From assembly GCF_040939455.1 (NCBI RefSeq), contig NC_134115.1:26066727-26130726 (forward strand): 64,000 nucleotides of DNA, given 5' to 3'. The stretch is from Microcebus murinus (taxonomy: Eukaryota > Chordata > Mammalia > Primates > Cheirogaleidae). Position 1 is the first letter of the stretch; each line of letters opens with the position of its first letter. The notes under the pieces were generated by a model. That model had not been told where the DNA came from, did no database searches, and saw nothing but the letters and a program-made list of their open reading frames with translations. Position numbers and translations under genes: made by a program. This document shows, in pieces, positions 1 to 13,625 of this stretch.

Positions 1-1008
1 TATTACAATCTACTGCCACATTAAGTGATCTGTGCAAGTAGTTACAGGCAGAATGTGATAGGAGAGAAAAATATCTGAAAGTCATTTCTGGTTATCAGAA
101 AAGACTAATGATGATAACTTCACCACTGGCTTTCTTTAGTGATTTATTTTACAGTAAAGTAAATGTATGATTGAACGAAAGGTTTATCACTTAGAACCAA
201 TGTCTGACACCCCTAAAGATTGTTATTTATTCTGAAATCTAATGTTCCAAGCCTTCATCAGAAATGTCAGGGGTGAGGCAGGGAGGGAGATGGGGCATGG
301 AAACAACACCCCTGAAACAAAGCTGGTATTGCAAATAGAGGTAAACACTTAAATAATACCTGTGTTTCTGCAGAGAGGCCAACAGATTCAATACTATACC
401 AAAAAAAAAAAAACAAAAACAAAAACAAAAAACCTTGCTTGAGAGAAAGGAGAACTAGAAGAGGTTTAAAAAAAATGAATAGAAAAAAACTCACCATGAA
501 GAATTAAATTATGGTGATTTTCTTCCTCTATTTTCTAAATTGTTTCCTGAATTTTCTAGTTTGTTATAAGTATGCACTACTTTTAAAATAAAAAACAAAT
601 TCTAAACTTTAGAAGTCCAATGAGCTATCCATTGTGCAAGAAGAGCCAGATTTCTAAGAAAATAGCTGTTTGTAACTTTAAAGATGAAAAAAATCCCCAG
701 TGATGTAATGGAAATTTTACTTATCAAGGTAGTGCCCTAAGGGGAGTTGCTCATAGCTGCCTAAATTGCTCCTAAAGTTCATAAATAAATGCCCAACTGG
801 TTCTGAGTTTCTAAAGAGGCCATGATTAGGGCCACAGTGGTGATCTCAACATGGCTTACCTATTACGGTTTTGATAAGAGAAAAAGAGGCGAAGATGCTA
901 CTGGGAAGTAGTATAAGATCAGAAAACAGGGAGGGTGGATATTTCACTGTCTTTAAAGTGAAAGCAGTAGTAGGAATCTCTATCATTAGGCCACCATAGG
1001 TGAACTTT
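1..1008. other. Single-copy intergenic DNA
   Basis: AT-rich sequence with one A-rich run (400-431). I see no exon, RNA gene or clear repeat family. The short ORFs lack any coding signature. Confidence 0.5.
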
Positions 1009-1345
1009 TTCATTCCAAGAACCTCTCCTAGAAGCCACTTCTAGCTGCACGGTTCTGGAGGCTAGAAGTCCAAGATTAAGGTGTTGGCAGGCCTGGTTTC
1101 TTCTGAGGGCTCTCACCTTGGCTTATGGATGTCCTCACAAGGATTTTCCTCTGTGTGTGTGCATCGCTGGTGTCTCTCTGTGCATGCCAATCTCCTCTTC
1201 TAATAAGGACAACAGTGATATTGGATTAGGACCCACCTTAACAGCCTCATTGTAACCTAATTATCTCTTTAAAAACCTTATCACCAAAGACAGTCACATT
1301 CTGAGGTTCTGGGGATTAGGATTTGGACATATGACTTTGGTGGGG
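1009..1345 (-). repeat. MaLR (MLT1-type) LTR fragment
   Basis: The antisense MLT1 signature is visible: 'GTTCTGGAGGCTAGAAGTCC', 'TCTCCTCTTCTAATAAGGAC', 'ATTGGATTAGGACCCACC' and 'CACATTCTGAGGTTCTGGGG'. The outermost LTR end is missing at the left. It is old and diverged, with no internal retroviral sequence. Confidence 0.8.
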
Positions 1346-2167
1346 GTTTTTTTGTGTTTGTGTGTCTGTGTTTGGGCAGGAGGGGGGACCACGAGTCAGC
1401 CTATAATATCTGGAAACAGGAAATCAAACTTATTCTATCCCCATAGTTGAGCCAGTGAGAAATACCATCTATTCATTTAGTGTCTCCATAATAAAGTAAC
1501 ACTGTAATTGCTTTAAAAAAAAATGGTTTCTTAACCTCTGTACAATTGACATCTTGGCCTGGATAAGTCTTTGCTGTCGGAGGTTGTCCTGTGCATTATA
1601 GGATGTTTAACAGCATCCCTGGACCCTACACAATAGATGTCAATATCATCACCGCACCCACCTCTAAGTTGCAATGACCACAATTTTCTCCAACGTTGAT
1701 AAATGTTCCCTGGGGAGCAAAATTACCCCCTCATTGAAAACCACCTATTTAAAGGGACGGAGTTATTCAGTCAGGGATAATAAGACAAAAAGAAGGAGGA
1801 AACAAATGTTGATCACCCTTCTTCTATTGGCCAATAACTATATCAAGGTGATTTCTCATGGACAATTTCAATAAATTTCCATAGCAATACTGAGAGCTTG
1901 GTATTAACATCCCCCATTTTCTAGATTAGGAAATGAATCTGAGGGGATGAATGGCTTATTGAGACGATGCAGCAGATAAACTGTGAAGGAAGGATGTAGA
2001 TCTAAGCAGGCATCCAACACCTGTGTTCTGTCGTTAGACTCAGAAGAACATTATCATGCACATATACAGAAATCATACTCACTGACACACACACTCACAA
2101 AGACACCAAGATCCCTGGCCTTGTGGGGACCACACACACAATAATGTCATCATCTATCAGTCATGAG

Positions 2168-2395
2168 AGGCTGGATAGCTGAGTGGTTAATAGTTTTATA
2201 AACAGAGGTGAAATCCCCCCCAACTCTGCTCCCAACCAACTATGAATTGGACAAGCAACTTCTGCCTCTTCCCCTGTAATAATGTGTAATAACACCTCAC
2301 AGGCATGTTGTAAGGGTTTAATGAGAGGATATATGTCAACTGCTCAGCAAAATGTCTGGCACATACCAGAGGCTCAATGAAGATGAACTATTTGC
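2168..2395 (+). repeat. MIR SINE
   Basis: Sense MIR is recognisable from 'GAGTGGTTAATAG', 'CAACTCTGCTCCC', 'GTTGTAAGGGTTTAATGAGAG' and 'TGTCTGGCACATACCAGAGG'. It is strongly diverged, as expected of a mammal-wide element. Confidence 0.8.
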
Positions 2396-2466
2396 ATTTG
2401 TGCATCAGGTCAAATAATTCCACTAAACACAATCGCTAGGACATTTCTGTATAACCAAATCACTGG

Positions 2467-2930
2467 TGTTATTAGTTTCCTAGGGCTTTCATAACAAAAC
2501 ACCACAAACTGGGTGGCTTAAAACAACAGAACTGTATTCTCCCACAGTTCTGGATACCAGAAGTCCAACATCAAGACACTAGCAGGACCACAGTCCCTCT
2601 GAGACTCAGGATAGAATCCTTCTTTGACTCCTCCCAGCATCTGGCTGTTGCTAGCTAGCCTCCTCGTTCCTGGGTTTGCAGCTCCATTGCTCCAGTCCCT
2701 GATTCAGTCTTCACGTGGCATTCTCTCCTGTGTGTCTCTGTGTCCAAATTTCCCCCGTCTTATAAGACCATAATTTATACTGGATTAGGGTCCACCCTAA
2801 TCTAGTATGGAATCATCTTAACTACTTACATCTGCAACAACCCTGTTTCCAAATAGGCTCACATTCTGAGGTACTGGGGCCAGGACTTCAACATATCTTT
2901 TGGGGGGGGCTCAATTTGACCCATAACACT
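2467..2930 (-). repeat. MaLR (MLT1-type) solo LTR
   Basis: A nearly complete antisense LTR. It begins 'TATTAGTTTCCTAGGGCTTTC', carries 'AACTGGGTGGCTTAAAACAAC', 'TTATACTGGATTAGGGTCCACC' and 'CACATTCTGAGGTACTGGGG', and ends 'CCCATAACAC'. A central insertion or duplication (about 2,600-2,700) makes it longer than the usual 370-bp form. Confidence 0.85.
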
Positions 2931-2984
2931 GGGAATATTAGGTTATATTATTTAGAGTCCTTTTCTTCTAATGCCTTTAAGACA

Positions 2985-3075
2985 GGTCTTCACTGTATGC
3001 ATATTTCTTAGTACTCACTGGTGCCAGGCATTGTTCTAAGCACTGAGTATGTATCAATGAACGTAGGCAAAAATC
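2985..3075 (-). repeat. L2 fragment
   Basis: It contains the L2 3'-end signature in reverse, 'GGTGCCAGGCATTGTTCTAAG', followed by 'CACTGAGTATGTATCAATGAAC'. Confidence 0.6.
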
Positions 3076-3139
3076 TGTAATTTTTTGAAGATCAAATGTT
3101 TCCATTTTGGTCCAGTTCTCTACAAATACATAAAAATAG

Positions 3140-3395
3140 TTAGAATTTATTAGGCAATTACTTTATATCAAGCACTGATCTAAGTGTTCTATATATTACT
3201 TTATTAAATCATCAGAATAATTCTATGGGGCAGATAGTAATTAGAACCCTGTCTTACTGAGGCAAGGGGAGGTAAGAGAGTTGACTGAAGTCACACAGCT
3301 TATAAGAGGAGCAGAACTATTAATAGAACACAAAACAAGCAGGTTGGCCCAAAGTCCAGGCTTAAAACTACTGGACCATATCATATCCTTTGTGG
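3140..3395 (-). repeat. MIR SINE
   Basis: Antisense MIR: 'ATCAAGCACTGATCTAAGTG', 'TCATCAGAATAATTCTATGG', 'AAGTCACACAGCTTATAAG' and 'CCAAAGTCCAGGC' appear in the expected order. Confidence 0.8.
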
Positions 3396-3399
3396 ATAA

Positions 3400-6300
3400 A
3401 GCATAGATAGAATAAGAAGCACATATTGAGAGTTCTCCATCCTTATTCCCATGGCATTAAGTATTCTTTAAATATTGTGATTTTTCATAGTATCTCAAAA
3501 GTCTAAACCTTTATCAGCAAGTGTGTATACATGATAAGTATTCTTGAATTGTTAGATGTAAATCAAAGTCAATAAATCGAATCATATATCATGTGGGATT
3601 TGCATATTTTCAGAGATGGTTTCACTTTGTTTTTATAGAATATTTTGTTGACAATAGCTCCTAATTCTTAAGTTTATTATTGACAGATAATTCATGGATA
3701 AATAAGTGACATATAATTATTGACAGATAATTCCTCCATAGCTTCTCTCTCTCTCTGTCTCTCTCTCTCATCCTTTTGTCTCTGTAAGAAAAGTCTTAAA
3801 TACACTAAGAGAGATTGCTACTTAAAAGCACCATAAAGAGCATGTTTTTGAAATAAGGGTAAATTGACTTTAAATTCAATATTCTTTAGTATCAGCATCA
3901 CATCCGCAACATTGGTGTAGAGTGAGATCTAACAGCCTTTATAGCTGCATTATTTTAAGGAAAATTAAGACCCAGTAAAGTCAATTTCCTTGGGGCCCAT
4001 GGCAAGGCCATAATGGGGAGTGAAAACAAAAACAGCTTATGGGTACTTTATGGAAAAATATGACTGTGGCTGGAAGACAAAAACCATCCCACTCCCAGTC
4101 CCTGGGAATCCACCAGCTTGGCAATATTCTTCCAACTGTAATTAATTTTGTACAATATTTAGAATGATTAAGTTCTCCACTTAGGAGAGGACCAAGAGCC
4201 AAAAGATTAGAAAATATTTCCTATTGTTTTTCTTTGCACAGTTTAGCAAAAGAACTTCATAGTCAAAATTGTTCACATTTGGGGGTTCCTTCACTTAGCT
4301 TCTGGAAGAATGCAGGAGATACCCTGAAACCTCTGGTCCGAGGGAAGTTGGAGGAAGACAAGGGAATCTTCCTCTGGTCATAAGTTATGTAACAGTATTG
4401 AGACTCCTCTCTAACATAAAATTTCAGACCAAAAAAATCACACACATAAAAATGAATAGAAAATTTTTCCTACTCCTACTCCATGTGTGTATGCCTAATT
4501 TCCCTATCCTTACAGAAAGATCTGAAGGGTGCAAAACATTGCTTTGCTTTCTTTATATAGCACCCAGGTATTATCCACTCAGGGCATGTCCAGGTAGTGT
4601 CCACACAGGAATTAAATGAGCACCACTAGCATCTTCAGATAAAGTTACTAAGATAGCTACACATATGAGTTTAATGAAAATCATATAGCATAACATACAA
4701 GACATACAAAATGTGTTATATAAAATACAAGATAGAATACAATGTTTATGAGAGTTTATAAGGATCTCAGGCATGCAGCTATCACACAGTAGAAAGAGTA
4801 CTATCCTAAGCAAGTGTTTGCATCTCTGAGTCTGCAATTCACCAGTTGTGGAATCTTGAACAAATCCCTTAGCCTTAGAGCCAGAATGTCTTTATCATCA
4901 AATTATTATAGACACTGCAGAGGATATCTAAAAATTTAAAACCTAAAGCTTTGTCCTCTAAGTAGCATCCAATCTGAGGGCAGAAAAGACACATAGGTAT
5001 GAAATGAAGATTAATTGCAAGGTACCTCTAAACAAGAGTATGATGCTTGATACACAGATATAATAATAATTATATTCATAGATTTATTTTGAGAAATAAA
5101 TGGAACAATTTATGAGAGCACTTAATAAATAATAAAACAATTTTTGAAGATTCCATGCTATGATCCCATTTCCACTGGAACAGGTGTTCTATTTTTATTG
5201 CATTACTTGACTAAGACATGTGCTATGCCATTCCCATAACAGGTAGTGTTGGGACAGTCATACTCAATACGTATGAATCCCAAGACAATTGGGACAAGTA
5301 TCCTGTGGCTCCTGAGGAAGATTAAGTGGCTTTCTCCTCTCTTGCCTTTTACCTTGAACTGTTACCCAGGTATGTAAGAATGTAAGAATGCCATACCTGG
5401 AAGAGTTATACCAGTCAACAGCTGTAGAGTAGAAATCTCTTTCTTACGAAAGAAAGCACAAGCTCAAAACCTTTGTTTGGCTGAAATACTTTTGCCTTGA
5501 TTAATTTCACTATAAAGTGCCTTTCAGCCCCAGTCATTTTTTTCTTCACCTTTACCATAAAGAACTGATAAACTAAATGTTGAGTTTGAGGTTGGAAAGC
5601 TTGTGGAATATTAAGAAAGGAAAGTTATCGGATAACATGATGGATACAACAAAACTGAGTTCTTCTAAAAGAACTATGCATGACCCATGATCACAGCATG
5701 AATTCTCTTTCTTCCAGTGATATAAGAGTGTCTTAAATTGTATTCACTTTCCCTGAGCCTGCATAATAATGTGTTGGATACACAGTGTTTAAGTTTATCA
5801 AATTCCAAAGGACTTAGTAGCAGTTGAGCAGAAAAGTGGGTATATTGGAGCTAATGGGCAACTCAACTCACAGATTTCAAAGACACAAGCAGATGACCGT
5901 GTTTGATCTTATAATGGAAGAGCGCGGGAAAGCCTAATTATGGAGGGTAAATTCTCTGCCTTAAATAACCATAAAATAACAATCTGTGTCAGTTCATGGC
6001 AGGCAGAAACCAGATTAATTTTGGAACACAGCATGATAGGAAAAAATCCATTAATTTTAAGCCCCCAAAGACTGCTGATGCTACTTTTCTTGTGCTGTGA
6101 TTCCTTCCCCCTGTTGGGCAGCAGTAAATAAATGCCAGCCATTCAAGCTTGCAGATGAAGTTTGTGGCTGAGAATGAGGAGTCAGTATTTGGAGCAAGGA
6201 GTCCACAGTTCAATAGCTATGCCTCCTAGTGTGTGTTTTAAACCCAAATTGCTGCATTCAGGTAGCTTACCAGAGTAATGAGAGTCATTTCAGCCTCTGA

Positions 6301-6590
6301 AACCTGGAGCTCCACTCACAAGTATAACCAATAGGTTGAATGGCAAAACCATCTTTATTTTAATGACTAACATCCCTGTGAGACAAAAATGCAAATCAAA
6401 CTAAAAAGTTGGTCACTAAAGGGCATTAAGGCCTTGATTAAAATACATAAAAATACAATGTAGAATAAGAATATAAATAAAACACAGAATATAGACATTG
6501 AACAAGATTTGAAATAAATGAATGTCTGATGTCCACTGAGGACCAAGATTTAGGTCAGGTCATACATTAACCATGTCTTATTTTCATGAT
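3400..6590. other. Intergenic DNA, mostly single-copy
   Basis: AT-rich sequence. A CT-rich microsatellite lies at 3,742-3,770 and a 19-bp local duplication of TATTATTGACAGATAATTC at about 3,676-3,735. A weak MIR-like stretch is at 4,840-4,920. No exon with coding signature or strong RNA-gene motif was found. Confidence 0.5.
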
Positions 6591-6599
6591 TTATTAACT

Positions 6600-6960
6600 C
6601 TGCAAAACAAACAACTACAAAGCCTCAATAGCAAAAATATAAAGCATTTATTTTTCACTCATGCACCTGCTGGAGTTCAGCTGATCTAGACTGGGCTCTA
6701 GGCTTTGGGCTTAATCTAGGTCTGGTTCCATATTTCTTTTATCCTTCTGGGACTAGTACCTAAGATATGCACAAGCACATCTCAAGCCTCTGCTTACATC
6801 ACAGCTGCTAACCACCCACATGGCCACACATAGAGCCAAGGAACCAGGAAATATACTTTTCCTGCCCTAAAGCCATGGACAAGGGTTTGAATGCATAATT
6901 ATCATGGTATCAGGGGAATGAAGAATTGCAACCAATAATTCAATCAACACCACCATAGAT
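6600..6960 (-). repeat. Probable old MLT1-type LTR
   Basis: It reads like an antisense ancient MaLR LTR ('CTGGAGTTCAGCTGATCTAG', 'CACATGGCCACACATAGAGCC', 'AGGAAATATACTTTTCCTGCCC', 'GACAAGGGTTTGAATGC'). It is too diverged for a firm family call. Confidence 0.45.
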
Positions 6961-7059
6961 TTCACCAGGAAAATGTGTAACTGATGTCCATACTAGGCCT
7001 TTATATCAGGAAAATCACCACACCAAAATAACAAAGAAGGGCTAAAAATAAGAAAGAAG

Positions 7060-7185
7060 ATCCTCAGAGCTGGAAAGACCCTTAGTCTAACTCCTTCACT
7101 TCAGAGAGGAGGAAATTGAGGCCCCAAAAGAGAAAGGTTCTTTCCTGCAGTCATGTGACCGCTTAGTGGCCTACCAAGGTGGGGC
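7060..7185 (-). repeat. MIR-like SINE fragment
   Basis: 'CCTCAGAGCTGGAAAGACCC' followed by 'GAGGAGGAAATTGAGGCCCC' and 'CAGTCATGTGACCGC' is the antisense MIR-group core. Confidence 0.6.
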
Positions 7186-7189
7186 CAAT

Positions 7190-8460
7190 TCACATCCCAA
7201 AACACAACAGCAAAACCCACCAGAGGAAGCAGAGGCACCTTCTCCCCAAGCAAAAGGGAGTCAGTTCCAGTAATAAGGTCCTAAAGATGGAATATTCTTT
7301 ATAAATTTCAAGTGTTTCACTGAAAAACAGAAGTCCCTGGGCCTCCTGGAAATTTCTATCAAGAATGCAAATGCACATAAACAACTCACAACTTGCCTAA
7401 CCATTGTGCCTAATTTAACAAAAATAATGCCATCTGTATGTATTCTGTAATCTTCACCCCTCCTCAAACAGAACCAGAAATACCATAAGTCTTTGCCAAG
7501 TGTATTTTAGTTTATTTCCCTCAATGGTACCAGCTGATTTGTCCTTGAAAGTCGCCAATGCCCCACTGTCCACCCAGTGAACTCACACCTGGAGCCCCCT
7601 TACCTCTTTCAAAGCCCTCCCTCATGACACCCAAAACGAATTCACTTTTTTTTCCTCTACATTTTAGCCCTCCATTTTCACCCAAGCATATCTGTAATGT
7701 AGCAGTGTTTTTCTCTTGTTGTTTTCAAGCTGTGAAGACAAGAATGACCTGTCTTAAGAGTTCAGCACCAGAACCTCGCTGGGGCCATACACGAAGCCAG
7801 CGTCCTGAACGAATGAAGCTAAATGATGAACTATGAAGACTGCACAGAGGTGTGTTTACTGTTCCAATCAAATAAAATCTAAAACAAAGCTGGTCTTTCA
7901 TATTCACAATTGCATCCTTCCGGGTTAATAGGCACAAATAATAAGCTGCTCACAGAAATGGACAAAGGACTGTCGTGTTTAGAAAATAAAGTCCTGCCTT
8001 TCTGCTGTGGGTAGGGAAAGAAGGCTGAGGTCTACTGGGAAACTGTTCCAAACTCCCTGGGATCTTCAAATATTTAAAGGTTTGTCCATCAGAAGAAAGA
8101 AGAGTCTTATTTGGTAGAGCTCCTAAAAACAGAACTAGGACAAGGGACAAGTAGGTGAAGTTAGGGAGAGAAATGATTTCTGCTCAAAATATGGAAAAAC
8201 TGAGTGACAATCATTGCATCTAAAAATGGACTAGGCTGCCTCATGTGGCACCATGTTCCAGGTCACCAGTAGTATCTGAGGAGAAGCAAAGCATCAGTTG
8301 TCTGGAATGACATTTGGGGGATTCTCTCTGGGAATGGGCCATGAGAAGAAGTGAGGCTAGGAGGGGCTTTGAACCCTGCAATTCCATGATCCCCAAGCCT
8401 CACCTCCTCCTGGCCTTACTTAAGCTTCCTGAGAGATGGGAGCTGTCAGGTAGTTAAGAA
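7190..8460. other. Intergenic DNA with a possible lncRNA terminal exon
   Basis: Single-copy sequence of moderate GC. A pyrimidine-rich acceptor-like stretch ends in AG at about 7,730. It is followed by 140 bp of GC-richer sequence and an AATAAA at 7,871-7,876. No protein family is recognised. This is only a candidate. Confidence 0.3.
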
Positions 8461-8469
8461 GAAGGGCAG

Positions 8470-8705
8470 GGACTAGAAAACTTTCCTTCAAACCCCATTC
8501 TTACCACTTAGGAGCTGAGCGACCTTGAGCAAATCATTTGATATGTTTGAGTCTCCAGTTCCTCACCTATAAAATGGAGTTTTCTACTAATTCTTATTAT
8601 GAGTAATGAGTGAGAAATTTATATGTGAAGTGCTTCCAACACTTCCTGATAGAGACTAAGTTCTCAATAATTATCAGCTGTTATTAATTAGTTATTATTA
8701 TTATG
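8470..8705 (+). repeat. MIR SINE
   Basis: Sense MIR: 'CATTCTTACCACTTAGGAGC', 'GACCTTGAGCAAATCATTTG', 'CCTCACCTATAAAATGGAG' and 'CTCAATAATTATCAGCTGTT'. Confidence 0.8.
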
Positions 8706-9125
8706 CCTTATAGTAGGGGAAAATTAGAAGACCTGAAGCCATATTGGAAAGGACATCATGATGACTGAATTATTGACTCTGGCCACAGCAGGGCAGACAC
8801 ACTGGCATAGTGGGGATAGTGTAGACATGCAAAGGGCAAAGGGCCACTCTGGCAACCCCGTTAGTATGCTGGGCTGCATGGTCCATGCCGTGAACAATCC
8901 CTAGGATTTGGGACAAGTTTGTCCCTTTCTTTCACAGCACTCTGGACTCATTACCAACACCTGGTGTACGGTGACTCTCCCCATCACTGTGAACTCTGCT
9001 ATCAAACTGACTAAACCTTCCTGGGAGTATATTCAGCTGTCCACTCTCATCCTTCATCTGTAAACCAGACATAGAAAAAGCTGTGTTCGTTGGGGCAGAT
9101 CAGAATAAGGAACTTCCAAGGGCTG

Positions 9126-9480
9126 TGCGATGGTTTAAATGCATATGTCCTTCCAAAATCCACATTGGAACTTACACCCTAATGTGATAATTTTGAAAAG
9201 TGGGGCCTTTGGGAGGCGATTAAGCCATGAGGGCAGAGCCTTCATAAGTAATGTTAGTGACCTTATAAAAGGGCTGGGGGGAACGATCCAGGCCCCTTTC
9301 TCCTCTTCAGTCTCTTCCACCATGTGAGGACACAGCAAGAAGGTCTTCAGCAGACTTCAAATGTCTGTCACCTCAATCTTGGACTTCCCAGACTCCAGAA
9401 TCGTAAGAAATAAATTTCTGTTCTTTATAAATTATCCAGTCTCAGGTATCTTGTTATAGCAGCATAAACAGACTAAGACA
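9126..9480 (+). repeat. MST-type MaLR solo LTR with 5-bp duplication
   Basis: A complete 355-bp LTR from TG (9,126) to CA (9,480). It carries 'GATGGTTTAAATGCATATGT', 'CTTCCACCATGTGAGGACAC', 'ATCTTGGACTTCCCAGACTC', the AATAAA at about 9,408 and 'CAGACTAAGACA'. The host duplication GGCTG flanks it exactly (9,121-9,125 and 9,481-9,485). Confidence 0.93.
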
Positions 9481-9485
9481 GGCTG

Positions 9486-11619
9486 CTTGCAAATGACAAG
9501 GAAAAAAAGGAAATCATGTCCAACAGACTCTTTGAGCCACTTCTTGGTGTGGGGTGTGACATACTTGACATTCTTGCCTCTCTATGTTCTCACTTGCTAC
9601 ACATTTACTATTTAATCCCACTAGGAAGTCTGGAGCACAGTCTTCCTCCTGCCTTCCCAGCCCCAAACCAACTGGCTTCAAATGGGTCATTTCATACACC
9701 TTTGGCCCATAGCCCCAGGCTGACCTCTCCCATCATATCAGCTCAATTATGCACTCTACTGCTATGCTGAGTAGATTTGTTCAACAGTGTTTAGGTTTGA
9801 ACTCCTCGGGGAAAAGACCTTGTCATTTCCACTTTTATTTTGCAAGGTACCCCATATATTTCCAGCACTGCATAAACAATAAAAGTAGGTTAAAGGTGGG
9901 TTTTCTATGTGTTCAAGTTACTAAATGAAAAATGGCACCTTCCGTTTCTAATGTTAATGCCCTTATCTACGAACACTCATTCTATTTTCATATTTGGTGG
10001 AGAAAGGAAATGTCTCATTTTAATTTAAATCTATACTAGTGATCTTTTCAAATGAGGGTCACTCTCAGGAGTTTAAATTTAAATACCAGTCATTGTGCAA
10101 AACATTCAAAAGCCTGTTCTCCCTCCAGTAATAATTTGTTTTAATTCTACAGTGCTTTCTTTGCTAATACAGTACAAATTTGGTGAATGCTTGAGTGAAT
10201 AAACAAAATGACACTCAATGAACCTCATAACAAGACTAAGAAATAAGCAAGGTCGGTGATGGTTTTTCCATTTTACCACAAAGATAACAGAAGTCTTGAA
10301 ACTGATAAGTGTCACAGTCATGATTTGAATTCAGGTCTCCTGACTCCAAGTCCTAATCAGATTTATTTGATGATCATTCGCCTATACCAGTATTTACCAA
10401 ACTTTAGTGATTTTACCATATCCACATATCATCCATACTAGTATTCATTTTATATTCTTCTTTAAATTAACTCATTTTGATCTGTACTATAATAGATAAC
10501 AGATATTTTTAATGTTCATTCACATATACCTTAGATCAGTGTACAAACGCCGACAACAGGCCTCTGTTTAGCTCACAACAGGCACTATTTCCCTTAAACC
10601 GCCGATCAATCTTACCTCTTCCAACTACTAATAATACTGATTTGAAAGCAACTCATATAAGGAACAAATCTCTTTCACATGTCTGCCACTGTCTAAGTCT
10701 TCTTTGAGTCATTCTCCACTTCCTGGGCCTCAGAAAGACCAAATGAGCCTTGCTATAGGGCTCTCCTCATGAACTGCAATAAGGAAAAGTACAGCATTTG
10801 CAATTCTGGCTGCAGGGACTGTCTGGGTCCTAGCAGTGGGAAGCTCTTTTCTCTGTTAGGATAATTGGTAGTGGGCATTTGAATCACTCATGCCTCTCAA
10901 AGAAAGTCCACAACCTCCCTCTTTCCAACTCATCTCTGTCTTTCCGTTTCCACTGTGCTTGCTCTAGTTAAGGCTTTCATCCTCTCATGGCTGGATCCAT
11001 CCATCCTAACTGGTGTCCCGTCTCCTGCCTCCCTCTGACCCTGTCCCTACTCTCCAATCTTCTGCAGGCTGCTTTGCGATCCACTCCCCTGCTTGCAGCA
11101 TCTCAATGACCATTTCCACAGCCCCCACCCACCTACCACCCCACTGTTCAGAAGAAAACAATTAACACCCCAGTAGACCAAGGAAAAAGAAGCCACCACA
11201 CTCTCCCCGTTCATACTTTGATTGTAGCACACATGTAGGATCTCTTTACCCAAATCCTAACTGATTGAGCTCAACTTTAGCAATATCTCCAAGAAAGTCA
11301 AACCGGGCTTAGAGCACTCAAAATGGATGGTTGTGTGTGTCCAAGATGGACATTCACCTGGTTTGTCCCAGAATCACCATACTTGCTATTAAAATATTGA
11401 AATATTTCTCTACCGGCTTGTATTATAAATAGCCATAACTCCTGGCCCCCCAGGTGTCCTTCTATTGCTTCAGTGGACCTGGTCCCCCATCTCCCTACAT
11501 TCTAGCAACTAAAGCATAGCAGAGTGCTGGCAGTGCCTGGCCAGAACTATGGTCAGCATCTATTCCTATGTGTCTGAACCTATGGCTGACAGGTTCTTAA
11601 ATATTTTGAATATCACTAA
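9486..11619. other. Intergenic DNA with old MIR/L2 remnants
   Basis: It is mostly single-copy. An antisense MIR-like stretch is at about 10,190-10,360 ('CACAGTCATGATTTGAATTC', 'GTCTCCTGACTCCAAGTCC'). An L2-like stretch is at about 10,905-11,130 ('CCTAACTGGTGTCCCGTCTC' and 'CACTCCCCTGCTTGCAG'). No gene is supported. Confidence 0.5.
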
Positions 11620-11621
11620 CG

Positions 11622-11999
11622 TGAGCTGAATTGTGTCCTTCCCAAGTTCATATGATGAGGTCCTAATCCTCCAGTTCCTCTGAATGTGACTGTATTTGGA
11701 GAGAGGGCCTTTAAAAGATAATTAAGGTAAAATGAGATCTTGTGGGTAAATCCTAATCCACTCTGACCGGCATCATTGTAAGAGGAGATTAGGACTCATG
11801 CACGTGGAGGGAATACCATGTGATCACACAAGGAAAAAATGGCCAGCCACAAGTCAAAGAGAGACACTTCAGTAGAAATCAATCTGCCAACACCTTGATC
11901 TTGGACTTCTAGCTTCCAGGATTGTAAGAAAATACATGTCTGTTGTTTAAGCCACCCAGTCCTGGTACTTTGTTATGGCAGCCCAATAAAACTAATATA
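11622..11999 (+). repeat. MaLR (MLT1-type) LTR
   Basis: Sense LTR: 'TGAATTGTGTCCTTCC', 'GTGACTGTATTTGGAGAGAG', 'CCTTGATCTTGGACTTCTAG', 'GTTGTTTAAGCCACCCAGTC' and the terminal 'AAAACTAATATA'. It is nearly full length. Confidence 0.88.
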
Positions 12000-12389
12000 C
12001 TTACCCTTCTGTGACAATTGATCAAGTAAGAGCTGAAATGTAGAAGCTGTGTCAGAAATTGAGAGGGGCACTACTATATCCAAGGATGATTATTATGCAT
12101 ATTCAAATGCAAGCTGATAATTGCTTACTACAGAATTTTAGAAGGAGTGAATCTTTGAAGCCATAGCTAACTACAATCTTGATCTAATAATCTAGGAATT
12201 CTTTAAAATTCCCATCCTCGAAACTTTCATAATAGGAAGAACAATATGGAACCTGTCAATTCTAATTTCATAGGACAGGTTTCTCTTCTGCCTCCCTTTA
12301 CCCACATTCCTCTGATAAGAACTATCTTAAGAACTATCATCATATTGCTACCCTCCCCAATTTTTTTTTAATCTTTTCCTTGTTGAGGC

Positions 12390-12870
<481 letters not shown>

Positions 12871-13075
12871 AAAAAGTTACCTGTCTCAATTATAATTTTA
12901 TTAGACTTTTCATATAAGTTAATTATACTCACAAACAAAAAAGAAGATATTTAAGCAGGAGTCTTGGCATCAGGGGACTTAGATCCAAGGATGGCTTTGC
13001 CACTGGTTGTCTGCTTGAGCTTGGGTGTACTACCCAACCTCTCCAGGTCTAAGTGTTCTCATTTGCAAAAACACC

Positions 13076-13625
13076 TGTTATTCATTCAATACATATGTAC
13101 TGAGAGAATCATATATCCCAAGCCTGTACCTGGGACTAGGGAGACAATGGTAAATAAGACTTACAACCTTTCAAGGGAATGGACATCAAACAAATAACTA
13201 CACAAATGAGGATTTAATTGACGCTGAGACAAATGCCAAGCAGGAAAAAAGTAATGAGCAAGGATTAAGTGTTGATGACATAGCAACTGATCTAGTTGCT
13301 TGGAAGACTGTGGGGAAGACAGAATTCTTCCTAGAGGAAGTGAGTTTTAGGTCGAGATTTGAAGGCTGAAAGGTTGGTAAGATAAAAAGGAGGAAAAGGA
13401 AAAATGTTTCTTAGCATAAGCAAAGACTTTGGCATGGAAAGGAACTTAATAGTATATTATGAAATACTTAAAGAAAATGAACATGGTAGAGAAAAAGGAG
13501 TTTCAGATTAGGCTGAAGACACAGGCAGGGTGCATGTAAAGGCTTTGTTAAGGAATTTAGACTCTGTCACAAGGGCAATGAGAAGTCATTGCTGAGTTTC
13601 AAGCAAGAACAAGACAAGAAGAAAT
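13076..13625 (-). repeat. L2 LINE 3' region
   Basis: A long antisense L2: 'TATTCATTCAATACATATGT', 'AGATTTGAAGGCTGAAAGG', 'AGCAAAGACTTTGGCATGG', 'GGGTGCATGTAAAGGCTTTG', 'AGACTCTGTCACAAGGGCAA' and 'GAAGTCATTGCTGAGTTTCA' in the L2 order. Confidence 0.8.
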
